From Mycolicibacterium pyrenivorans (lineage in GTDB: Bacteria; Actinomycetota; Actinomycetes; Mycobacteriales; Mycobacteriaceae): a stretch of DNA of 54,126 bases. The stretch is taken from the NCBI RefSeq assembly GCF_025821625.1, contig NZ_JACKSH010000022.1, positions 1 through 54,126 of the forward strand, in the 5' to 3' direction. Positions 34,874 to 42,626 of the stretch are shown here, piece after piece; the stretch's first letter is position 1; every line of letters starts with the position of its first letter. Below the pieces are notes generated by a model, which was not told the origin of the DNA, did no database searches, and saw only the letters and a program-made list of their open reading frames with translations. A program made the position numbers and the translations under genes.

Positions 34874-35695
34874 GTGGGGAAATTGGATACCGGTCTCGCC
34901 GGCCACACCGTGGTGGTCACCGGCGGCAACGCGAACATCGGCCGCGGTGTCGCCCTGGCGTTTGCCACCGAGGGCGCCAACGTGGTCGTCGTCGGTCGAG
35001 ACCGGTCCCAGGGCGCCAAAGTGTGCAACCACCTGTTGGAGCAGGGGGCGCGAGAGGTGGCCTGGCAGGCCTGTGACGTGACGGATCGGGCCGAGGCCGG
35101 CGCACTTGCCGCAGCCGTCCAGGAACGGTTCGGGGCCACTGATGTCCTGGTCAACGGTGTCGGCGGCAACGTCGGCATGGATGCCTTCGCCGAGTCCGAT
35201 CCGGACACCTGGCGCCGCGACATCGACCTGACCTTCGGGAGCATGCTCAACTGCACGCACTCCTTTCTGCCCGGGATGCTCGACCGCGGTCGGGGCCGGA
35301 TCATCAACATCGGCTCGACATCGGGAATCGTGGGAGACCCGTTGCTCGCCGTGTATTCCGCGATGAAGGGCGCTGTGCACGCGTTCACCAAGGTGCTGGC
35401 CAAAGAGGTCGGTGCGCGAGGGGTCACGGTGAACGCGGTCGCGCCCTACTCGACATTCCCGGATGGCGAGGATGCAATTTCCACGGGCAGCAGATGGCAT
35501 CCTGACGGGATCTTCATGCAGCTGATGTCCACCCGGGCCGAGGAACTCACGTCGATTGGGCGGCGCACGGTGCTGGAGCGTCAGTACGCCTACCCGGCAG
35601 AGGTCGGTGCTGCGGTGGTCTACCTCGCGTCCGAAGCCGCCGCCTTCGTGACCGGTCAGGTGTTGTCCGTCGACGGCGGCACCCAGATCGCCTGA
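34874..35695 (+). CDS. SDR family oxidoreductase
   Basis: This 273-aa SDR has VVTGGNANIGRGVA for cofactor binding, VLVNGVGGN, Ser in NIGSTSG and the catalytic YSAMK, plus the standard tail GQVLSVDGG. The region after the active site (STFPDGEDAISTGSRWHPDG) is longer than usual and will shape the substrate pocket. The GTG at 34874 has GAAGG four bases upstream. A VOC gene follows after 24 bases. Confidence 0.86.
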   Translation: MGKLDTGLAGHTVVVTGGNANIGRGVALAFATEGANVVVVGRDRSQGAKVCNHLLEQGAREVAWQACDVTDRAEAGALAAAVQERFGATDVLVNGVGGNVGMDAFAESDPDTWRRDIDLTFGSMLNCTHSFLPGMLDRGRGRIINIGSTSGIVGDPLLAVYSAMKGAVHAFTKVLAKEVGARGVTVNAVAPYSTFPDGEDAISTGSRWHPDGIFMQLMSTRAEELTSIGRRTVLERQYAYPAEVGAAVVYLASEAAAFVTGQVLSVDGGTQIA

Positions 35696-35719
35696 TCGGC
35701 CAATCAGATCGGACTTCAG

Positions 35720-36244
35720 ATGCCCCCATCCCCTTCGCTCGGCCCCATCCGCCAGGTCGGATATGTGGTCGACGACCTCGACGCCGCACTTGCCAACTGG
35801 GTGGAACTCGGCGTGGGGCCGTGGTTCGTACTGCGGCGTATCGCACAGCAGGCCGACTACCGCGGCGATCCGCGTGACGTCACGATCTCGATCGCGCTCG
35901 CCAACAGCGGCGAACTTCAACTCGAACTGATCCAGCAGCACGGCGAGACGCCCAGCATCTACACCGAGTTCCTCGACGATCGGGGGGCGGGGTTTCATCA
36001 GTTTGCCTACTGGCCCGACGATTTCGACGCCGCACTGGGCGCCGTGAGAGACGCCGGCTGGCCGGTGGTCTGGTCCAGTGCGGAGGAGGGAGGGGTTCGG
36101 TATGCCTACGCCGAGCCGCCCGCCGGCGTCGCCACGGTGGTGGAACTCATGGAGTTCACCGAAGTCACCGAGGGTCTCGCGAAGTTCGTCCGCGAGGCCG
36201 CCGACGGGTGGGACGGCAGCGAACCGATCCGGCCACTGAACTGA
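35720..36244 (+). CDS. VOC-family (glyoxalase-like) protein
   Basis: This 174-aa protein has two VOC modules: RQVGYVVDDLDAALANW opens the first and HQFAYWPDDFDAAL the second. Three plausible metal ligands are Glu in LQLELIQ, His in GFHQFAY and Glu in TVVELMEF; the usual first His is Gln. Relatives are annotated as epimerases, lactoylglutathione lyases or dioxygenases, so the reaction remains open. It shares a transcript with the SDR before it. Confidence 0.78.
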   Translation: MPPSPSLGPIRQVGYVVDDLDAALANWVELGVGPWFVLRRIAQQADYRGDPRDVTISIALANSGELQLELIQQHGETPSIYTEFLDDRGAGFHQFAYWPDDFDAALGAVRDAGWPVVWSSAEEGGVRYAYAEPPAGVATVVELMEFTEVTEGLAKFVREAADGWDGSEPIRPLN

Positions 36245-36301
36245 CATCTGGCCCCGGAATCGTTGCTTGACGGATGGTGACCCAGCTCATAGCGCGTAAG
36301 C

Positions 36302-36321
36302 AATCAATCAGTTGATTAATT
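36302..36321. promoter_or_regulatory. Regulon B operator, E1-lipoyl-Rieske operon
   Basis: AATCAATC-AGTT-GATTAATT matches the palindrome with one change. It lies 36 bases before the E1-alpha gene. The last gene of the operon it would control is a TetR regulator. Confidence 0.82.
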
Positions 36322-36357
36322 AGAGGCCACCGGCCTCCCGAGGGGAGAGTTTCTCCG

Positions 36358-37347
36358 ATGACGACCATCGAAACAGGCGTGGACCAGGCAACCCTGGTCG
36401 GGCTCTACCGCACCGCGGCGCGCATCAATGCCTTCGACGAGACCTACCGGACGCAGATGATGAGCGGCAAGTTCGCCGGTATGTACTACTCGCCGCGGGG
36501 CCAGGAGTTCGCCGCCGCGTCGGTCGCCGCGCACCTGCGGCCCACCGACTACGTCGTGACCACCTACCGGGGGCTACACGACCAGATCGCGAAAGGTGTT
36601 CCACTGCGGGACCTCTGGGCGGAGTACCTGGGCCGGGCGGCCGGGACGTGCCGCGGCAAGGGCGGCCCCATGCACGTCACATCGCCCAAGCACGGGCTGA
36701 TGGTCACCACCGGTGTGGTGGGATCGGGCCTTCCGATCGCCAACGGGCTGGCGCTGGCCGCCCAGATGCGGGGCACCGATCAAGTCACCGTCGTCAACTT
36801 CGGAGACGGCGCCAGTAACATCGGCGCGTTCCACGAGAGCCTCAACCTGGCGTCGCTGTGGAGCCTCCCGGTGATCTTCCTGTGCCAGAACAACAAATGG
36901 GCCGAGTACACCTCGCTGGCCGGGGGCACGACGGTGGCCAACGTCGCCGACCGGGCGGCCGCCTACTCGATGGTGGGGGTGACGGTCAACGGCAATGATC
37001 CCGTCGAGTTGTTCCGGGCCGCGGGAGACGCCATCGAACGCGCCCGCGGTGGTGGCGGCCCCACCTTGTTGGAAGCGGTCACCTACCGGTTCTGCGGCCA
37101 CTACTTCGGTGACCAGAGTGAGTACATCCCCGCCGAGGAGCTCGCTGCCGCCAACGAAGCCGACCCGATCCCACGCTTCCGTGCCCAGCTCGTCGATGAA
37201 TTCAGCGTTCCGGCAGCGGAACTGGACGAGATCGACCGGCTCGCCCAGGAAGAGGTCGACGACGCGGCGGACTGGGCCTTCGAGCAGCCACTTCCTGATC
37301 CGTCCGAATTGACCACCGACGTCTACGCCGAGGAGACCGCCCGATGA
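36358..37347 (+). CDS. Thiamine-PP-dependent dehydrogenase E1 component, alpha subunit
   Basis: This 329-aa protein is the TPP-binding E1-alpha of the pyruvate / branched-chain / acetoin dehydrogenase family, which decarboxylates a 2-oxoacid or cleaves an alpha-hydroxyketone. The TPP/Mg motif is GDGASNIGAFHESLN ending in CQNNKWA, and CRGKGGPMHV is the conserved loop near the active site. GGGGAG precedes the ATG at 36358. The beta subunit overlaps by four bases. The acetoin-dehydrogenase branch looks closest, but I infer this only from length and motifs. Confidence 0.9.
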   Translation: MTTIETGVDQATLVGLYRTAARINAFDETYRTQMMSGKFAGMYYSPRGQEFAAASVAAHLRPTDYVVTTYRGLHDQIAKGVPLRDLWAEYLGRAAGTCRGKGGPMHVTSPKHGLMVTTGVVGSGLPIANGLALAAQMRGTDQVTVVNFGDGASNIGAFHESLNLASLWSLPVIFLCQNNKWAEYTSLAGGTTVANVADRAAAYSMVGVTVNGNDPVELFRAAGDAIERARGGGGPTLLEAVTYRFCGHYFGDQSEYIPAEELAAANEADPIPRFRAQLVDEFSVPAAELDEIDRLAQEEVDDAADWAFEQPLPDPSELTTDVYAEETAR

Positions 37348-38339
37348 GCACTGCGACCGCGTCCCGCACCATGATGATGCTCGAGGCCGTGCACGACGCC
37401 CTCGACGTCGCGCTGGGCCTGGACCCGGAGGTCTTCGAACTCGGTGAGGACATTCAGGATCCGAAGGGTGGCGGGTTCGGCGTACACAAGGGCCTGGAAG
37501 CCAAGTACGGCTCCGAGCGCGTCCGGTGCACACCGATCAGCGAACAGGCGATCATGGGCGCCGCGATCGGCGCGGCGATGGCCGGAATGCGCCCGGTGGC
37601 CGAGATCATGCTGATGAATTTCATCTCCGTGGCCGCCGATCAGCTGTTCAACCACGCCGCCAAGCTGCGCTACATGTCCGGCGGCGCCACCCCGATCCCC
37701 CTCACGGTGCGGACCACCACCGGCGCGGGTGCCGGCTTCGGCGCGCAACACTCCGAGATGCTGGAAGCCACGCTCATTCACACTCCCGGACTCAAGGTCG
37801 CGATTCCGTCAACGGCGGCCGACGCGAAGGGCCTGCTGCTGTCCGCGATCTTCGACGACGATCCGGTGGTGATCGTCGAGATGAGCAGCCTCTACTTCGG
37901 CGTCCGCGACGAGGTACCCGAGGGCGACTATCGGGTGCCGCTGGGCAAGGCGCGCATCGCCCGAGAAGGTACCGACCTGACGTTGATCACCTATGGGCGC
38001 CAGGTGCTGGACTGTATCGCCGAAGCTGAAAAGCTGGCTGCCGAGGGCTATTCGATCGAGGTCGTCGACCTGCGCACCCTGCAGCCGCTCGACACCGACA
38101 CTGTGTTCACGTCTGTGGCGAAGACCCGGCGTGCAGTCGTGGTGCACGAGGCCGTCACCCGCGGCGGGTTCGGCGCGGAGCTGAGCGCGCAGATCCACTC
38201 CGAATTGTTCGGCGAGCTGGCTGCACCGGTGTCCCGGGTAGGGGGCGCCAACACCCCGGTTCCCTATGCTTCTTCGCTCGAACAGAACTTCTTGCCCACC
38301 AGCCGGATCGAGCCGGCAATCCGGGCACTGCTGAGCTGA
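37344..38339 (+). CDS. Thiamine-PP-dependent dehydrogenase E1 component, beta subunit
   Basis: This 331-aa protein is the E1-beta partner, a transketolase-like subunit that completes the TPP site. EQAIMGAAIGAAMAGMRPVAE is the conserved helix with the Glu that activates TPP, seen here with its neighbours, and the C-terminal domain contains VVHEAVTRGGFGAE. The length is normal. It overlaps the alpha subunit by four bases and is followed, 20 bases on, by a free lipoyl domain instead of an E2 acyltransferase. Confidence 0.92.
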   Translation: MSTATASRTMMMLEAVHDALDVALGLDPEVFELGEDIQDPKGGGFGVHKGLEAKYGSERVRCTPISEQAIMGAAIGAAMAGMRPVAEIMLMNFISVAADQLFNHAAKLRYMSGGATPIPLTVRTTTGAGAGFGAQHSEMLEATLIHTPGLKVAIPSTAADAKGLLLSAIFDDDPVVIVEMSSLYFGVRDEVPEGDYRVPLGKARIAREGTDLTLITYGRQVLDCIAEAEKLAAEGYSIEVVDLRTLQPLDTDTVFTSVAKTRRAVVVHEAVTRGGFGAELSAQIHSELFGELAAPVSRVGGANTPVPYASSLEQNFLPTSRIEPAIRALLS

Positions 38340-38359
38340 CAGAAGGCGAACACACACTC

Positions 38360-38590
38360 ATGGCGCATGAAGTGCGAATCCCCAAACTCGGCGTCGCCGT
38401 CGAACAAGGCCAGATCACCGAATGGCTCTGTGCCGACGGCGACACCGTGGAGGCCGGTCAGGCGATCTACGTGCTGGCCACCGACAAGACCGAGACCGAG
38501 ATCGAAAGTCCGGTAGCCGGTCAGATCACCATCATCGGTGAGGTCGACGAGGACTATCCCGTCGGCACCGTCGTCGCGACCATCCACTGA
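38360..38590 (+). CDS. Stand-alone lipoyl-domain carrier protein
   Basis: At 76 aa this is a single lipoyl/biotinyl-attachment domain and nothing else. The lysine in ATDKTETEIES (residue 43) sits in the DK turn typical of lipoylated domains, not in the MKM of biotin carriers. E2 subunits normally continue into a peripheral-subunit-binding and a catalytic domain, but here a stop codon follows and a Rieske gene begins ten bases later. It would accept the acyl or hydroxyalkyl group from the E1 pair; the acceptor after that is unknown. Confidence 0.9.
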   Translation: MAHEVRIPKLGVAVEQGQITEWLCADGDTVEAGQAIYVLATDKTETEIESPVAGQITIIGEVDEDYPVGTVVATIH

Positions 38591-38600
38591 AAGGCGCAGC

Positions 38601-40007
38601 ATGACAGCGCAACTCACCCCCGTTGACACGACATCAGCCAGCGAGGCGGCAGAGCCGTACGTGCCTCGGCACAACCTCGACACCTCGAAGGTGCCGCTCC
38701 GGGTCGCCGACGGTGTGCACCTGCCGGTGCAGCGGTACTACGACCAGGACTTTGCCGACCTGGAGTACGAGAAGATGTGGCTGCATACGTGGCAGTGGGC
38801 GTGTCGCGAGGAGGACATCCCCGAACCCGGCGACTTCATCGAGTACTCGATCGTCGACAAGACCGTCATCGTGGTGCGTCAGCCCGACCGCGGCATCAAG
38901 GTGCTCAACAATGTGTGCCCGCACCGGGCTACGCAACTGGTGGAACCCGACGACGCTGGAACGTTCGGCGGCAACCAGATCGTCTGTCCCTTTCACGGGT
39001 GGCGGTTCAACACCGACGGAAGCCAGGCCTACATCTACTGCAGGCAGGGCTTTGCGCCCGGCTCGATCGGCCCGGACACGATGCGGCTGAACGAGGTGCG
39101 GTCGGCCGTGAAATACGGTTTCGTGTGGATCAACTTCGACGACGACGCCCCCACCCTCGAAGAGTTCTTCGGCGACTACGACAAGCATCTCGCGCCCATG
39201 GCGATGGACCGGATGCGGGTGCGCTGGTGGAAGTACTCGATAGTGCCCGGCAACTGGAAGGTGGCTGCGGAGGCGTTTCTCGAGGCGTATCACGTCATGC
39301 AGGCCCATCCCGAACTCGCGATGGGCGCCACCGACGACGACTACAACGCCGACGGGGTTCCCTATTACCACCACGGCATGGGCCACGTGGACACGGCCAC
39401 ACCGTTCGATCCGGAGCATCCCGAGGACTACACCCTGCCTCCGACCCTGGTAGCCGGGATGGAACCGGGCCGGTTCTTCATCGACCAGAACCAGGTGCTC
39501 TTCGAAGGAACCGACGGATTCGCCACCGCGCGTGACGAATACATCGCCGACCGGATTCGTGACTTGCCCGACGACCATGTGCTGTTCAAGTTCTTCGAGG
39601 AGCTCTACAAGTACGCCGAAGAGGCCGACATCCCGCTGCCCCCACTGGATCCGAACGCCTCGACGTACGGGTTCGTGTTCCCGAACCTCGTGTTCCTCGG
39701 CCTGACCGGCAACCTGCTGTTCTACCGGTTCCGCCCGAACGGCCACGACCCGAACTCGGCGATCTTCGAAGCGCTGGCGATGCAGATCCCGCGGCGCTGC
39801 GACATGGACAATGCGGCCCCGCGTCGAGAAGGTCCACTGGAACCGGGGGACTGGCCGTTCGTGCTGCAGCAGGACATGGGCAACATCTACCGCCAGCAGG
39901 CGGGATACCGCTCAGGGGCGATCGCACATTCGACCCTGTCACCCAGGTACGAGCCGATGATCTTCTCACTGCACACCGAGATCGACCGCTACATTGCGAC
40001 CTACTGA
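38601..40007 (+). CDS. Rieske non-heme iron oxygenase, alpha subunit
   Basis: This 468-aa aromatic-ring-hydroxylating-type oxygenase has Rieske ligands C106-x-H108 (CPHRAT) and C129-x2-H132 (CPFHGW). A mononuclear-iron segment reads AEAFLEAYHVMQAHPEL. It is about 80 residues longer than the Rieske protein at 30-31 kb and differs in sequence, so it is not a recent duplicate. AAGG precedes the ATG at 38601. A ferredoxin gene follows at once, giving this oxygenase a plausible electron source. Confidence 0.92.
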   Translation: MTAQLTPVDTTSASEAAEPYVPRHNLDTSKVPLRVADGVHLPVQRYYDQDFADLEYEKMWLHTWQWACREEDIPEPGDFIEYSIVDKTVIVVRQPDRGIKVLNNVCPHRATQLVEPDDAGTFGGNQIVCPFHGWRFNTDGSQAYIYCRQGFAPGSIGPDTMRLNEVRSAVKYGFVWINFDDDAPTLEEFFGDYDKHLAPMAMDRMRVRWWKYSIVPGNWKVAAEAFLEAYHVMQAHPELAMGATDDDYNADGVPYYHHGMGHVDTATPFDPEHPEDYTLPPTLVAGMEPGRFFIDQNQVLFEGTDGFATARDEYIADRIRDLPDDHVLFKFFEELYKYAEEADIPLPPLDPNASTYGFVFPNLVFLGLTGNLLFYRFRPNGHDPNSAIFEALAMQIPRRCDMDNAAPRREGPLEPGDWPFVLQQDMGNIYRQQAGYRSGAIAHSTLSPRYEPMIFSLHTEIDRYIATY

Positions 40008-40017
40008 CGCGTCTACG

Positions 40018-40371
40018 GTGACGATGCGGGTGGAGCCCGCCGGCATCGACATCGACGTGCACCCCGGCGAGACGCTGATGCAGGCCGCCTGGCGTGCCGG
40101 GTATTACTGGCCGACACTGTGTTTGGCGCGGGGCACCTGCACCGCGTGCCGCTGCGAGATCCTCGATGGGCTGCACCTGCTCTCCGAACGCACCGACGCA
40201 GAGGTCGCGCTGCTCGGAAGTCTCGACCGCCGGGTGCGACGCGCCAACCCGCGCCGGATCAGGCTGGCCTGCCAGGCGAAGGCCTCGGGGCACATCACGG
40301 TGCGCAAGCCCGGCGTCAGGAAACAGTCCACCGTCAACGACCAGGAGGCGGCGAATGTCGAGGGTCAGTGA
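40018..40371 (+). CDS. [2Fe-2S] ferredoxin for the Rieske oxygenase
   Basis: This small ferredoxin (about 117 aa) has the cluster motif CLARGTCTACRC and a later LACQ. The C-x5-C-x2-C spacing is that of adrenodoxin-type, not chloroplast-type (x4), ferredoxins. It likely shuttles electrons to the oxygenase before it or from the flavoprotein after it. The start is unsure: TTG at 39994, GTG at 40018 or ATG at 40024, none with a good ribosome-binding site. Its 3' end overlaps the flavoprotein gene by 17 bases. Confidence 0.8.
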   Translation: MTMRVEPAGIDIDVHPGETLMQAAWRAGYYWPTLCLARGTCTACRCEILDGLHLLSERTDAEVALLGSLDRRVRRANPRRIRLACQAKASGHITVRKPGVRKQSTVNDQEAANVEGQ

Positions 40372-41983
40372 TGATTTCGATCTGATCGTGGTGGGTTTCG
40401 GCCTCGCCGGGGTCTGCGCGGCCATCGCGGCGGCCGAGAACGGGGCACGGGTGTTGGCGGTCGACCGCGCGCTCGGCGGGGGCTCGTCGGCGGTATCGGG
40501 CGGTGTGGTGTACGCCGGCGGCGGGACGCCGTACCAGAAGGCGGCCGGCTACGACGACGACCCCGAGAACATGTTCAACTACCTTCGGCAGGAAGTGCAG
40601 GGTGTCGTCGACGATGCGACCCTGCGCCGGTTCTGCGAGGGGAGCGTCGAACAACTCGCCTGGCTGGAGACGCACGGAGCGGAATTCAAGGCATCCCTGT
40701 GCCCGTACAAGACCTCCTACCCGACCAAGCACTACCTGTACTTCTCCGGAAATGAGAAGGCGTACCCGTACCGGCTGCACGCCCGGCCCGCCCCCAGGGG
40801 GCATCGGCAGATCGCGACGGGCACGAAATCGGGCCGTGACCTGTGGCGTCGTATGCGCGACGCCGCAGCCGAGCTGGGCGTGGTGTTCCTGCCCCGCACC
40901 CTCGTGGACGACCTTCTGGTCATCGACGGCCGGGTGGCCGGAATACGGTGCCGCACGTGGATCGGAGGTGGTCGGCCCGCGCAGTTCCTCCACGGCCGGA
41001 CGACGGCGGTGGGCGCCAAGCTGACCAACTGGATGCCGCCGATCGGGCATCCCATCACGGGTCTCGCCGACCGGATGTGGCGCCGGTGCGCTCAGGAGCG
41101 CACCTTCACCGCGCCAAGCGTGGTCCTGGCGGCCGGCGGGTTCGCGTTCAACGAGGACATGCTGCTCCGCCACGCGCCGGCATTCCAACAGATTCGTCCG
41201 CTGGGCACCCGAGCTGACGACGGGGCCGGAATCCGCCTGGGCGTCAAGGCAGGCGGTGCGACGGGTCAGCTCGAGCGGGTCAGCGCCTGGCGCCTGCTGA
41301 CCCCGCCGTCCGCGCTGATCGAAGGGATCACGGTCGGAGTCGACGGCCGGCGGATAGCCAACGAGGACCTGTACGGCGCCACCCACTGCGACATCATGGT
41401 CCGGCGGTTCGGCGGCAAGGGTTTTCTGATCGTCGACGCCGACACCTGGAAGCGCGCGCGGGCCCAGGGCGCGGACCAGGCCGAGTCGATCCTGCGCCTG
41501 CAGATCGCTGCCGTGTTCAGCATCGGTCACCGCAAGGCGGCGACCCTGCCCGGCCTGGCCCGCAAGCTGGGCATCTCGGCCTCGGGGTTGTCCGCCACCG
41601 TCGACGCCTACAACGCTGCCATCGCTTCGGGCGACGTGGATCCGGCCCACAAGGCGCCGGAGCTGTGCGCGCCGGTGCAGCAGGCACCGTTCTACGGCGT
41701 CGACATCTCGGTCCGCCCCTCGCTGACCTATCCGGTGCCCGGGCTCACCCTCGGGGGGCTGAAGGTCGACGGCGACACCGGCCTGGTGATCGACGAACAG
41801 GGCCGACCGATCCCGGGCCTGTACGCAGCAGGGCGTACGGCGGTGGGGATCTGTTCCCACAGCTATGTCAGTGGTCTGGCACTCGCGGACTGCGTGTTCT
41901 CCGGCAGGCGGGCGGGCGAGCATGCGGCGTCGGCCGGCACGGGCGAACCACTGCTGGAGGGTGGCGTGAGAAACTCTCACTAG
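40355..41983 (+). CDS. FAD-dependent KstD / fumarate-reductase-like oxidoreductase
   Basis: This 542-aa flavoprotein has the FAD-binding LIVVGFGLAGVCAAIAAAE, the SSAVSGGVVYAGGGT loop and the C-terminal GLYAAGRTAVGICSHSYVSG that closes around FAD. This fold includes 3-ketosteroid delta-1-dehydrogenases and fumarate reductases, so a desaturation or enone reduction is likely. AGGAGG precedes the ATG at 40355. It may also pass electrons to the overlapping ferredoxin, though it lacks an NAD domain. TetR follows after 25 bases. Confidence 0.87.
   Translation: MSRVSDDFDLIVVGFGLAGVCAAIAAAENGARVLAVDRALGGGSSAVSGGVVYAGGGTPYQKAAGYDDDPENMFNYLRQEVQGVVDDATLRRFCEGSVEQLAWLETHGAEFKASLCPYKTSYPTKHYLYFSGNEKAYPYRLHARPAPRGHRQIATGTKSGRDLWRRMRDAAAELGVVFLPRTLVDDLLVIDGRVAGIRCRTWIGGGRPAQFLHGRTTAVGAKLTNWMPPIGHPITGLADRMWRRCAQERTFTAPSVVLAAGGFAFNEDMLLRHAPAFQQIRPLGTRADDGAGIRLGVKAGGATGQLERVSAWRLLTPPSALIEGITVGVDGRRIANEDLYGATHCDIMVRRFGGKGFLIVDADTWKRARAQGADQAESILRLQIAAVFSIGHRKAATLPGLARKLGISASGLSATVDAYNAAIASGDVDPAHKAPELCAPVQQAPFYGVDISVRPSLTYPVPGLTLGGLKVDGDTGLVIDEQGRPIPGLYAAGRTAVGICSHSYVSGLALADCVFSGRRAGEHAASAGTGEPLLEGGVRNSH
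41966..41980. promoter_or_regulatory. Perfect inverted repeat just before TetR gene
   Basis: GTGAGA-AAC-TCTCAC has 6-bp arms and a 3-bp spacer and lies over the last codons of the flavoprotein gene, 28 bases before TetR. It may be an operator for local control of the regulator. No T-run follows, so a terminator is unlikely. Confidence 0.5.
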
Positions 41984-42008
41984 TACCGTCGCCGACCTAG
42001 GGGGATCC

Positions 42009-42623
42009 GTGTCCACCAACCCGTCGCTGCTGGGCCGGCCCGTCGGCGCCAACGGCGAGGAGACCCGGCGACGCATCATCGATGCCACCATGCGCTGCGT
42101 CGCCGAGGTGGGGTACGAGCGCGCGACGATCCGGGAGATCGCCCGCAAAGCGGACATGACCAGCGGAAGCCTGTACCACTACTTCCCCAACAAGACCGAG
42201 CTGATCAAAGCCACTCTGGACGAGTGGGCCGAGATGACCATCCCCCGGGTGGCCGCGTCCGCGCAGCGCAGCGATGACTTCCGGGAACGACTGGTCGCGG
42301 TCTTCGACGAATGTGATCAGCTGATGCGGGAGTACCCGATGATCGCTGCGTTCGACCGCGCCATCAGGGTGGGCAGCGCCGCGCACCTGGCGGAGAGCCG
42401 CGAGACGCTGTTCTCGTCGTTGCGTCTGGTGACGATCGACATCATCAAGCAGGCCCGGCGGGAGGGCGCACTGTCGCGTAGCACCGACATCGACAGCGTG
42501 GCCAACTCGATCTATCTCGTGCTGCAGGGAATGACCGACTACGCCGCCACCGCGGATCCCGACGAGTATCACTCGACGGTCAAGGCGCTCAAGCGCCTGG
42601 TCAGTGGAACGCTGTTCAAGTAG
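42009..42623 (+). CDS. TetR-family transcriptional regulator
   Basis: This 204-aa repressor-type protein has an N-terminal TetR DNA-binding domain with TRRRIIDATMRCVAEVGYERATIREIARKADMTSGSLYHYF, given here as one domain at about residues 19-60, and a helical ligand-binding domain. It starts with GTG at 42009. As the last gene of the operon behind the regulon B operator at 36302, it is the best candidate to bind AATCAATC-N4-GATTGATT and close a feedback loop. That pairing is inference. It converges with the epimerase gene, with three bases between stops. Confidence 0.9.
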   Translation: MSTNPSLLGRPVGANGEETRRRIIDATMRCVAEVGYERATIREIARKADMTSGSLYHYFPNKTELIKATLDEWAEMTIPRVAASAQRSDDFRERLVAVFDECDQLMREYPMIAAFDRAIRVGSAAHLAESRETLFSSLRLVTIDIIKQARREGALSRSTDIDSVANSIYLVLQGMTDYAATADPDEYHSTVKALKRLVSGTLFK

Positions 42624-42626
42624 GCG

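Noticed and set aside
41966..41980. Inverted repeat as a rho-independent terminator
   Set aside because: No run of T follows, the stem is short, and the next gene is on the same strand 28 bases on.
40334..42157. 607-aa minus-strand open frame
   Set aside because: It lies antisense to the FAD oxidoreductase and TetR genes, whose motifs are unmistakable. It is arginine-, glycine- and histidine-rich, as expected for a GC-driven shadow frame.
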